This document shows, piece by piece, positions 10,967-26,066 of a stretch of DNA of 64,000 bases. The notes beneath the pieces were generated by a model, which made no database searches, was not told the origin of the DNA, and was given only the letters and a program-made list of their open reading frames with translations. The translations under genes were made by a program, and so were the position numbers. This stretch comes from Cucumis sativus. Taxonomy: Eukaryota > Streptophyta > Magnoliopsida > Cucurbitales > Cucurbitaceae. Position 1 is the stretch's first letter; the number at the start of each line of letters is the position of its first letter. The DNA lies in assembly GCF_000004075.3 (NCBI RefSeq), contig NC_026657.2, positions 7,936,001 through 8,000,000 of the forward strand, given 5' to 3'.

Positions 10967-13239
10967 AACTTTTCTCGGAAAAATGTAGGAAAAATCAACA
11001 CCCAGATTCTATTTCCTTCAGCTTTAAACAAAAAAATCTGAGAAATGGGAGTTACCAGAAACTTCAACAGCTAGGGTTTTCTGCAACTGCTCCGACGAAA
11101 ACCTTCCGGCATCGATGGTGGGGTTGAAGAAAAAGGGAAAAGGGGGGAAATGGGTCGGTGTAGTTGTTGATATTCTATAACTTTTCCGTTAGAGAATCTT
11201 CTGATTTCTTGGAAGAAGAAGAATTGGCGGTGAGGTATTTCGGTATTGGGGTTTATAGCCGCAGCAAAGATAAAATGGGGAAGATCATTTACGATTAACC
11301 ATTGTTGACTAATGGAAGAAACAGCTTTTAACGTCTGAACAATGGATGATCAAGAAAAGAGGGTTGAAAAACAAGAGAATAATTTTGATTTGGAAATCTT
11401 TTTTTTTTTTCTTTCTTTTTTTCCAATTTCACTTTTCAAAATGAAGGAGGGAAAAATGAAAATAATAAAAAGAAAAAGAACAGAATTATAACAATTTTCC
11501 AATTATGAACTTTCAGTTGAATTTTGTTGGGATGGCCTTCAACTTTGGATTTCCTTTCTTAAAAATGTCATTTTTCTTTCCCCCCTTGATTTAAGGATTG
11601 CTATTAAATGAGTTTTCAACTTGAGGTGGAATTTTGATGACATGTTGTAAACTAATTTGAGAATTCTTTTCCCCCTTCCTCCCTCCAATCATTAGAATGG
11701 TAAAAGAGAGATTAATGTAAATTAGAAACTTTTTAACCTTAAATACTGTTTTAGTTTTATATTTCGAAGTAAGTTAGAAATAGTTCGATTTCATAAGGTA
11801 TAGAAAATTAAATTCTTCTAATATGTTTCTAATCAATAGAATTAAATCCTTAAGTTTTTTCATTTTAAAGTGGAGAAAATGCACACACACACAAAAGAAA
11901 AAAAATCTCCCACGAGGAGTCGTCTTTGGAATTGGAACAAAATGGGAAGACTTTTAATGTAAGAGATCTTATTGTCTATGAACGACTTTAATGGCTCTTT
12001 TTTCAAGTCATAGTTTTTTCAACTCACCATTCAATCTATTTTTATTCTATTAAACCCCCCACGAGTTTTTCTCTTTGAATCTCTTATGAAAATTACTCTA
12101 CCTTCTAGAGATGATAATGCAATATTTTAATACTTGCACTCTAATTCATGATTTGAAAAATCACTAAATAACATATTCATTTATTTCGTGGAACAAATTT
12201 TACTTTTAGAGTTCTTTCTTTTTGTTTTTGGTAAGAAAACCGGGATTCTATTCACTACTTGTCAACGAATTATGAACAAAAAAAGACATAATGTGGGCAC
12301 ATTTTTTATCGACAACGCTTATTTTAGCTCTATTTTAGTCTCTTTCTTTCTTAATTTTTTAACATTTCTGACATGGAATGAGAGATATTTTATTAATGTA
12401 AGAAAATTTGTGGGCACATATTTTCGTGGTAATAATCGATGTACAGAAAGACACAACATGTTTATTAGCTGGATTTAGTTTTCTTCAACGTGGGGAAATT
12501 AAAAGTCTTTTTTTCTCTAACTATAGAGAGAGAGAGAGAGAAACAAAGCTCAAAAAATGAGTTAATGCCATGGAAGATAGGAGACAGACTCATGTGAAAG
12601 AAAGAGATCCAATTTCAATGGCCATGTTGATGTGTAAAAGCAAATCTTCAAATGAAGGCAAAAAAACAGCATCTACATATTTATATATCTTTACAACTAT
12701 TCATTTTTTTTCTTTGTATCTCACACTTTAAATTTTCATCATGAGGTTTTGTAAGTGAATAACAGCAACTCTAAGAAAAGCACAACCCCAAAAGTTCAGC
12801 ATTACTTGATTCCAACGCTTTTTTAAAATTACATTACAACTCATGAGTCGTTATCATAGATACTATCACCAACTCTTTTTTTTTCAGCACAAAACCTCGA
12901 CCTCGAAACTTCCTGTTGTTTAAAACTCTTATTTTCTTAGCTTTGGAACAAACCAGGTTAACGTTTATACGAAATCAAGACAAAGAACACTCTTATTCAT
13001 GATCTATGGTTTTTTCAATAGGTAGGGAGCAAACATATGAATACAATAATAATAAAGATAGAAAATGTTGAAGGTGAATTAGAAACAAGAATGGAGAATA
13101 AGTACAAAGTGAGATCCAAAATCAGCCTTTCTATTAATAAAAACTCTCAGGTTATACCAAGTGATACCAAATATCCTCCTTACTGCTTTGGCAGTAATGA
13201 CACAGCTATTATATAACCTTACTTTTTTCTCTTGGTTGT
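10967..13239. other. intergenic between the epimerase and EPSP synthase
   Basis: 10967-11300 is the epimerase 5' region. The remainder is AT-rich spacer, and the end nearest 13240 (about 13100-13239) should be the EPSP synthase 3' untranslated region. A 96-codon ORF at 12188-12478 has no recognisable domain and AT-rich codon use, so I do not call it. Confidence 0.6.
12525..12540 (+). repeat. (AG)8 microsatellite
   Basis: Eight perfect AG units in spacer DNA. Confidence 0.95.
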
Positions 13240-17240
<4,001 letters not shown>

Positions 17241-18757
17241 TTTCCCTCTGTCTCTTCGTCTCTCTTAACCTCTCTATAGCATATAAATCTCTCTGAAACT
17301 AGTCCAAGTTAAGCAATGGCAGGCGGGTAGGTTTGAAAAAGGTTGGTGGAATTGAAATGGGTTAGGCTTACACTTGGATTATCGACTCCACCAACCAACT
17401 TTAGCCCACCACAAATTAGTGAAAAATATTGGGAAAAGAGTTGAGGAGGCGGCTTGAGTATAAAATTTGTATAAAGAAACGAGTTTGGGTGAGTCAAATG
17501 TTTGTTTCGTTGTGCAGTTTTGGGCTTTTGGGGTAGGAAGGCGAGTCAACTCGGTGGTTGTTGGCAATTTTCTTTGTGATTTAACAATGGGGGTTTGGTA
17601 GAGTGAGTGTCGCTTATTTGTTTAAACAGTTCTCTTTCTCACCAACTCCATGGCGGGGACCCACAACCACCATGACCTTTCACATTTGGGAATTTCATTA
17701 GTTTTATTTTTAGGGTTACTTTTTTTTAATATTATTATTCTTTTAATTATTGAAATTTAATTTGTCAAATTTGGTAAATTTTCAATTCAATTTTTGTGTT
17801 TTTCCCACTTATGTTTTGGTAATTTAAGGTGAATTTATGGTTAAAAAAAAAAGAAAATGAGGTTACATGTGTATAAATTTAAATATATCATTAACAGATC
17901 GAACTAAATAGCTACACAAAAATAAACAAAAAAAATTTATCGAATGAACTTATTGGTTTGATGCCCTTAAAGCTAGAGTGAGCCACAACGTTATTCTAAC
18001 GATGAACCAAACACGCATTTATTTACATAGTCTTAGTATATAACTAGAGATTATATGTTATTTCATAGTAACAACTTACCTATCAATTAATTTTATTACG
18101 AGTTTTATTAACTACCAAAATGTCGTTGATCACATGTGTTATCTTGTGATATTAGTTGAAGTGTACGTAAACTGACTTAAACACTTGCATTCACACATAA
18201 AAAATGAACAAAAGAGACATTGATAAAGCTTAAGTATAAGTTTGAGTCACGTGGATGAAAGATGATACTTTAGCAAGATCCACAACGTGTTGTCAAACAA
18301 AAGGTTCGAAACGTTGCAAAATTTAGTATTAATTTATGGTATTTACTCACCATATTGAAGCATATTAGAAGATTGACTATATTATATAGTTTTGTTAAGA
18401 TACTCATCACTGCTAATCAAAAGTGTACGAAGTACAACAAATAGAGGAGTACTAAACAAATCAATCAAGCTATTCTTAAAATATAAGATAAATGACATGC
18501 AATAAAATTAAACTAATACCCAGTAATTATAATACATTTAAAAACATAATTTTTTTTGAAATTATAGTATATTTGATTATTTTGTAAATAATTTAGAAAA
18601 TGTAAGAGAACTTCTCTAATTCTTATATCATGAAATTTACTTTTCTATCCTTTCAGTTGTACCGGGCGGAATGGATATAAACGTAAAAAGGCACATTGGC
18701 CAAAGGAATGAAGGGGTATATTGGTAAATACACGGACGGATTGTAGGGTAAATTTGG
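17241..18757. other. intergenic upstream of EPSPS
   Basis: Contains the EPSPS promoter and 5' leader (17241 to about 17600), then AT-rich spacer up to the U6 terminator. No gene is seen. Short ORFs at 17309-17567 lie in the promoter region and are not called. Confidence 0.6.
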
Positions 18758-18766
18758 AAAAAAAAA
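18758..18766 (-). terminator. Pol III terminator of U6
   Basis: Nine A residues on the plus strand give a T9 run at the 3' end of the minus-strand U6 gene, the standard RNA polymerase III stop. Confidence 0.93.
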
Positions 18767-18812
18767 TTTGGACCATTTCTCGATTTGTGCGTGTCATCCT
18801 TGCGCAGGGGCC

Positions 18813-18844
<32 letters not shown>

Positions 18845-18864
18845 TCGGATGTCCCCGAAGGGAC
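18763..18864 (-). ncRNA. U6 snRNA: U6 spliceosomal snRNA gene
   Basis: The minus strand from 18864 reads GTCCCTTCGGGGACATCCG, the U6 5' stem-loop. The conserved ACAGAG and AGC catalytic elements follow within ACGATACAGAGAAGATTAGC and ATGGCCCCTGCGCAAGGATG. The end ACACGCACAAATCGAGAAAT then GGTCCAAATTTT completes a 102-nt U6 of canonical sequence. I see no departure from the plant consensus as I remember it, so it is probably functional. The promoter and terminator are those of a Pol III snRNA gene. Confidence 0.97.
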
Positions 18865-18887
18865 GAGCCTAACAGTCTACTCTTAAC

Positions 18888-18930
18888 AATATAAAGCATA
18901 AAATGAAAGAACAAACTATCGATGTGGGAC
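18888..18930 (-). promoter_or_regulatory. U6 promoter: USE plus TATA box
   Basis: Minus-strand GTCCCACATCG at 18930-18920 is the plant upstream sequence element. The TATA box CTTTATATT is at 18896-18888, starting about 24 bases before the first base of U6. Only 23 bases separate the two elements, the short spacing that sets Pol III rather than Pol II use in plants. Confidence 0.93.
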
Positions 18931-21010
18931 AAAATGTTAGTGAACGACAGGTAATTGCAAATCCGACAGGTATTGTGATGAGACGCGTTCAGTCGACACA
19001 TCGTAAAATGAGGGCCGTGGGAAAGCGTGCATACAGTGTACCTTTCCATCTAAATTCTGTGTTTATTTTTAATTAATATATTAATAGTATATATAGAGGT
19101 AAGCATGAATTTTTCTTTTAAAGAAAAAGGAATAATTATATGTTCAAAAAGTACACATTTTTATTTTAGAATATGGAATTGAATTAAAATTTGGCTAATT
19201 ATATGTGTTCCTGTTGGAGAAGCTAATTCCATGAGTCCATTCTGTTTTGTGTTTCTCGTAATCGATCTTGTTTATTTTAAGTATTTAGAGAAATAAAAGC
19301 ACATGAACTTCTTTTTCCTCCTATCTATCTCAAATTTTCTCTTCTTATAATCTTTCACTTATTAGATTTAGATAAACATTTGTTAAGCTAGTTGTCAAAA
19401 TATCAATGTCCTTACAAATATGAAAATCTTCAATTTATAAGATTTCAATCAAAATATGGATAAAATGTGAATGTTCAAAGGATTAATAGTTTTAAAAAAG
19501 TTAAATTAGTAAATTAAATATTAATGATTTTTAAACCCGTTAATATGTCTATTATTTTTGTTTATTTTTTATATTTTCCGTGCATGTCAACGTTGAAAAA
19601 CATGAAAATATCAATCTATTAAATAAAATTTAATATTACGTGAATAAACATCATTTATCCATTTGTTATTTTAGTAGGTGAACCCTTTTTCACATAAACA
19701 ACAAATATTTAGTATGTAAAATAACCCTAAGTTGAACAATACTTTCTTTCAATACGAATGTTTGATAATTATTCTTAAATAATAATAACAGTGAACTACT
19801 GCAAAAACCACGTTTGAATAAAGATGATGGTTGCAATTACAATCATGCCTAAATATTAGCAAATATATCAAAATTTAGATTAAACTACCAAAGTTATTAG
19901 CTATTAAATCTATCCCTCATAAACTTTGTTTTATTTGGAATGATGTCAAACACTTAATTATTAGCTCTAAAAATATTGTCCATTACAATTTCTATACTCA
20001 TATGAATTTAAGAGTCTAATTTTTAACATTTGTACAAGTCTGATAATTCAATTTTTACGATAAAAGTTTAAGGATATAATTTCAACTATCACCATACTTT
20101 TGACCGAATTTTTACAACTTGCCCTAATATTAACGACAAAGAATATGCTGAGAACATGCTATATGAATATTATTTACAATAACTTCAAACATTTAAAAGC
20201 ACACTATGATCTATCTGCTCAAATTGACAACATTGAATATAGCCAAAAGTACTTGGATATTCAAACGAGAGAGGTATCGGAACCACATGTTCACAACAAC
20301 CAATGCCTTTTGAAGGTACTTTTGGGACACCAAAGTATATGCTGAGTCAAGCTGCCTCTAATAACAACAAATTCCTTTAGTTGCTTTCTTCTTTCACATG
20401 GCCATATCCCCACCAGAGAACCCGTATCTAATTATCCAATTCAATCCCTTACACAATTCACAAAAGCCACTTATTTCTTGTGTGGCCACAGAATCACCTC
20501 CCTCAATCAAAACTGTTTACTCCTCTATCTTTATAAGAATTAACAAATGATTCACATCTTCTCATATAAAGTGAATAAGTGGAGCAGAGGAAACAGAATA
20601 TGTTAGAGCAGAGACAACACTGATGGATTTTCTTATTCATAAATTTTAAAGAAAAATCAGTACAAATGATACCATTACTGAAACAAACAAGAGCAAGGTG
20701 GAGTCATGAGACATTTTGAACTACTATAGTGCTTAGAGAAAGGCTATGAGAATAATTAATTTGATGGGAGATTGAAGAATAAATAAAAGATGAAGTACCT
20801 CTTAAGATTGAGCATAGAAGATACAGAAAAGAGAGGTCCAGGAGCTGTTGTAGACTTCATTTTCACTCAAAAATACTAACGCCTCTCTCTGTTTCTCATT
20901 GTGACCTCATTTACTGTAAACAGAATCATAAGTAACAGAGAACGTGCTTCACTTTTTTTGTTTTGTTTTTTTGTTTTTGTTTTAACAAGAAGGATTCACG
21001 CTTTGCTTCG
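18931..21010. other. intergenic between U6 and transketolase
   Basis: AT-rich spacer. The part nearest U6 may contain further promoter sequence. A possible short coding exon on the minus strand at about 20860-20798 reads MKSTTAPGPLFSVSSMLNLK and runs into a GT donor-like site. I could not extend it to a gene. The 81-codon ORF at 20100-20345 has no recognisable feature. Confidence 0.5.
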
Positions 21011-21016
21011 TTTATT
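21011..21016 (-). promoter_or_regulatory. transketolase poly(A) signal
   Basis: AATAAA on the minus strand, about 60 bases after the transketolase stop codon. Confidence 0.55.
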
Positions 21017-21075
21017 ACAATAAAGAAATTCATGTCATGGGCCGCTGATTTCCATATATGGAAGATACAATGATC

Positions 21076-24000
21076 CTAGCTAAGTTCTCGAGCTGCTGCT
21101 ACAACAGCCTCTACTGTGAGACCGAACTCCTTGTATATTTTTCCTGCTGGTGCACTCGCGCCAAATCGATCGATACCAATTGCCTTCCCTTTGCTTCCAA
21201 CAATCTTTCCCCACCCAAATGTTGAACCGGCCTCAATGCTGACTCTAGCTGTTACAGCTTCTGGCAAAACACTTTCCTTGTAGGCATCTGACTGATCATC
21301 AAAAAGCTCCCAAGAGACAAAGGAAACAACTCTAACAGCTTTTCCTTCCTTTCTGAGTTCCTCTCCTGCTTGGAAAGCAATCTCCAATTCAGAACCAGTT
21401 CCAATCAAGATAACATCTGGCTTGTTGCCTGAAGAGTTGTCGGAAACAATGTATCCACCCTTCTCGACTCCTTCAATTGAAGTTCCAGGTAAATGAGGCA
21501 ACTTTTGCCGCGAAAGGGCCATAATAGAAGGTCTCTTCCTGTTTACAACTGCAACTTTGTAAGCACCAGCAGTCTCGTTACCATCAGCAGGCCTAAACAT
21601 CAATATGTTGGGCATCGCCCTAAAGCTTGCCAGGTGCTCTATTGGCTGATGGGTTGGACCATCTTCTCCAAGCCCGATTGAATCATGAGTCATGACGTAG
21701 ATGACACCAGCTTCAGATAAGGCAGAAATCCTCATAGCAGCTCTCATGTAGTCAGTGAAAACAAAGAATGTGGCACAGTATGGGATAAACCCAGGACTGT
21801 GAAGGGCAATCCCATTGCATATGGCACCCATTCCATGTTCCCTGACACCGAACCTAAGATTGCGTTCTTCTGGAGTGTTCTTTTGGAAATCCCCATACAT
21901 TTTCAGAAGGGTCATGTTGGATGATGCCAAGTCAGCACTGCCACCAAGGAAACCAGGAAGAACTTTTGCGAGAGCATTAAGGCATTGCTGAGACAGATTT
22001 CTAGTTGCATCACCTGGACTCTCAGGTGTATATTTCTGCAAAGTTGCATTCAGGAAGCCCTTTAAGATCATTTATAGCCAATGTATACACTTTAAGAGTT
22101 CATAAATGGAGTGAAAATGAATAAGACTTTGTCTAGCACAACTTGAACAGTATGTAAGTGGAGTGAAATTGTACATTTTAGTTCATTTCCAGTTGCATGA
22201 AATTATTAGTAAGCAAATATGAATGTGCCTAATTCAATTGGATTTGAGACCACTCACCGGAAGTGCATCTTCCCAGCCCGCTGGTAGTTCACCAGTGATG
22301 ATAGACTTCAACTCAGCCGCTTCCTCCGGGTACTTCTTCTCATATTCAGCAAATTTAGCATTCCATTCTGCTTCAAAATCTGCACCCAGAGGAGTGTGAC
22401 GACTCCAGTGCCTGAAAAATCATTAATACTGTTGATCAATAACACTTACCATGTAGAGAGATTAGACATGAAAAGAAGAGAGCTAATAATTCTTACTTCT
22501 GGACGTCCTCTGGCACATGGAAAGGTTCATATGGCCATCCAAGGTTGCTCCTAGTAGCCTCAACTTCTTTTGCACCAAGGGCACTTCCATGCACACTGTA
22601 TGAATTGGCTTTGTTTGGAGATCCAAAACCAATGGTTGTTGTCACCTGAGAAGATGGTAAAACTCAATCAAAGTGACGGAAGGTAAAATAAAGAAGGTCA
22701 TGTTTCACAGTTAGCTAAAAGTGAAATGAATAGAAATTCATACATGCTGGCTTTCCAACAACTAAAAACAATCTTTGAAACTAACTTCAAGCATAATAAT
22801 CTAAATTACAACTTCCTTACAAATTTGGAATTTTAGACGACGTTTCATGGAAAAATACTATTGTATTGCTATATCTAAGTGCAGAAAATATACTTCAATT
22901 TCAAAGACACGTGAAATCCCAAACCTTGATCATTGTAGGCTTGTCTTTAACAGCTTTAGCTTCCTGAATTGCCGCACGGATTTCATCATAGCCAGTGTTT
23001 CCATTCTTCACCCAGATAACGTGCCATCCAAGACCCTCAAAACGAGTGTCAACACTCTCGGTGAATGCAATCTCTGTATCTCCATCAATTGAAATGTGGT
23101 TGTCATCATACAGAGCAATAAGCTTTCCTAGTCCCCAGTGACCAGCCAAAGAACAAGCCTCATTGGCAATTCCCTCCATTTGACAGCCATCTCCCAGTAT
23201 AACGTATCTGTAAAACAATAACATATACACATACCTCTGAGCAAAAACAAAACAGGTGCCACTCATCTACAAAATGGAAATTCTCTTACGTGTAGTGGTC
23301 GACAATCTCACTGTCTGGTTTGTTAAACCGAGCAGCCAAGTGTTTCTCAGCAAGGGCTAGACCAACAGCATTTGCAATTCCCTGTCCAAGAGGACCTGCA
23401 AGCCATTTGGAAAATAGAATCAAATTATAAGGTAAGCCAGTCCTATCAATTTTTTTCTTGAAAGAAGGATCAAAGGAGTTTCAAAGACAAAAATCTTACC
23501 AGTTGTAACCTCGACACCAGGAGTCTCAAAGTTCTCCGGATGTCCAGGCGTTCGGCTTTCCCACTGACGGAAGCTCTTCAAGTCCTCCTCCTAATATCCA
23601 ATTCATCAGATAGAAGCATTCATTTAGTAAAACCATAAACTAAGCTAAATTCCAAACGGATAAGCCGCTGTTCACTCCCACAAAACCACCATTTTAGATG
23701 ATCATCAAACTCTCAAAGTAAACAGGGCAATACCAGAGACCCAAAATATCAAGAAAAACCATACCCAGAAACTTAAAGTTTAGGTGAATTCGATTAAGAT
23801 ATGCATAAGATAATGTAGATCAAAACCAAATGAAACTGCAACAAATGAAAATTGCTCAAAAAAACCTACCCTGACACTGTCGTACCCAGCAAGATGAAGC
23901 AGAGCATACTGCAACATACAACCATGTCCAGCGGACAAAATGAACCGGTCCCGATTGAACCAGTAAGGGTTTTTGGGGTTATACTTCATGACCTCATCGT

Positions 24001-24355
24001 AAAGAATATGACCCATCGGCGCACACCCCATGGGCAAACCAGGGTGACCGGAATTAGCTTTCTCAACCGCATCAATGGCCAAGAATCGAATCGTATTGAT
24101 GGACTTCTCGACGAGGGCAGTTTCTGCAGTGGTGCCCAATGTCTCAGCGATGGCGGCTCTAACGATCTGACGGCGGTAGTGGGTAGCTCTGGGACGGTGG
24201 GCGGAGCCGGTGAGACGAGGTGGTTTGGTGGATTTGAGGCCGGAGAATGTGGGGATAGAGAGGGGAACACGGTCGGAGGAGGAATTGGAGCCATGGCGAG
24301 AGATTTCGCGGGACAAGAGAGCTTGAGAAAGGGTGAGAGAAGAAGTGGAAGCCAT
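21076..24355 (-). CDS. TKL: transketolase, chloroplast precursor
   Basis: Thiamine-diphosphate enzyme of the Calvin-Benson and pentose phosphate cycles. It moves two-carbon units between sugar phosphates and yields erythrose 4-phosphate. Seven exons: 24355-23870, 23590-23500, 23395-23290, 23207-22925, 22645-22497, 22411-22258, 22035-21076. They give 742 residues, the usual plastid length. The first 70 or so residues are Ser/Arg-rich (transit peptide), with IVRAAIAET near the expected cleavage site. [15 protein letters not shown] and GPLGQGIAN (from residue 193) are cofactor-site blocks. GDGCQMEG begins the GDG...N thiamine-diphosphate motif at about residue 233. FGVREHGMG holds the catalytic Glu at about 489. 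The C-terminal domain ends VVAAARELS. Identity is firm. Confidence 0.97.
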
Positions 24356-26066
24356 GGCTTTGGGATTGGTGAAGGATTGAAGAAATGGACTGTGAGAATT
24401 ATCAGTTATATTTCGTGTGGAAATGGAAGTTCGAGCTTATGGACTACACAAAAATGGAGGTAAGAGACGAGAGGTGGCCGTCGGATTAGAACTGTGGAGA
24501 ATCTCAGCCGTTGACTGTGGGTAGGATATCCGCTGCCTTTCAAAACTCCCTCCACTATTTAACGGGTTTTTATTTTTATTTTTAATTAAAGAAAATAAAT
24601 GAAAAAGGAAAACAACTGTTGGTGAATTAGATGATATTCAAATAATGATTTGTAATGTTTGTTGCTCAACCTTTGCCAGTGTCGCCTAACTCTCCCTATC
24701 TTAAAATGTCTCATCTTTTATTCTATACATTTTAGATTGATCGATTAAAATCGTAGTGAATATAAAACATATATAAATTTGTCGTACGAGTAAACTTATC
24801 TCAATAGTAATTAATAATTTGATATTTTGTGTAGTAAGTATAAGATTCAAGATTGAAGTAAGGAAGGACAGGTATTGATTGCTGGTTCCCATCGAGTCAA
24901 AGACAAAAGAAGACCAAAATAACCTTTTATCATCGTATAGGCTTTTATTTTATTTCTCTTAATTAAATGTATAAGTTAGTATGATTCGTTACATTAAGTT
25001 TTAAACATCTACAATAGACACAAACAATAATCTATCTTAATCCATCGCAATCTCGATGATATTTTACTATATTTTATAAATATTTTAAATCATTTTGATA
25101 GGTTACAAAATTTAATAAAATGTTTTGAAAAATATATTAATAAACAAAGTGGACTAATTTGGACTATTTGGACTGATTTCATTTTATTTTATGTTCATTT
25201 GATCGATTCTACAATTTTTTTATAGTTTGTAAATCTACTTTTGATCATCCTCGTATGCGTATCTTTATTAAAGTTCAAATTCATAATTAATTTTCGCATG
25301 TTTGCTTCTTACCCACTTCAATTTACGTACAAAACAAACAAATAAATAATTTCATGCCTACATTTTTAATAAATTTAAAAAGCATCTTAAGCTTTTCAAG
25401 AAACTATGTCACCCCCATGGACCATATTATAATATTTACCTACAAATTACATGGTACATCATCATCTATACAAACTCTTCTTTCTTATTTATTTAAAAGT
25501 TGTATTTGTTTCCTTCACCTTCTAACCAATTCAGAGTCATTTTCCTTATTTTTTTTTTTAATAGTCAAATTTGAAAACCAAAAGTTCAATAGTAAAAACC
25601 TACTTTCTCTATTTATTAAAATTTTTAAATCATTTATAAAAATAGTTAATAAAACAAAAAAAAATCCTTGTTGAAATAGTATTTATAGACTTAATTTTCA
25701 AACGAACCAAAATCCTAAATGGTAATGAAACATAATTCATAAGCTAACCTAAAGTGACAAAATTTTGGTAAAAAACACAGCATGACCAATAGCATGAAAA
25801 TACTTTGTATCAATAATCAAACTTTCATCTTTTCTAAAAAGAAAAGGTATTTAACTAATAATATATTTAAAGAAGCGATTGTATACCATCTGAAACATTT
25901 ATGATTAATGATTACCGTATAAACTTAAAGAGAGGGCAAAATAAAGACCCAATTTTCAATTTCCCATATCAAAGTAGTTCTACTATGCATATATTTATAA
26001 ATAAGATGAAGCTTGGGAACATAAGAATTCATGCGAGAATTTAAAGGCGTTTTGAATCTTACAATC
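24356..26066. other. intergenic between transketolase and RAD51C
   Basis: 24356 to about 24560 is the transketolase promoter and leader. The rest is AT-rich spacer with homopolymer runs and a TATAAATATTTT-type repeat fragment near 25070-25086. A 106-codon ORF at 25354-25674 is low-complexity Phe/Leu/Lys and is not called. Confidence 0.6.

Noticed and set aside
23852-24463. 203-codon plus-strand ORF
   Set aside because: Antisense shadow of transketolase exon 1, which has firm homology and correct splicing on the minus strand.
25354-25674. 106-codon ORF in spacer
   Set aside because: Low-complexity AT-driven composition, no motif and no splice context.
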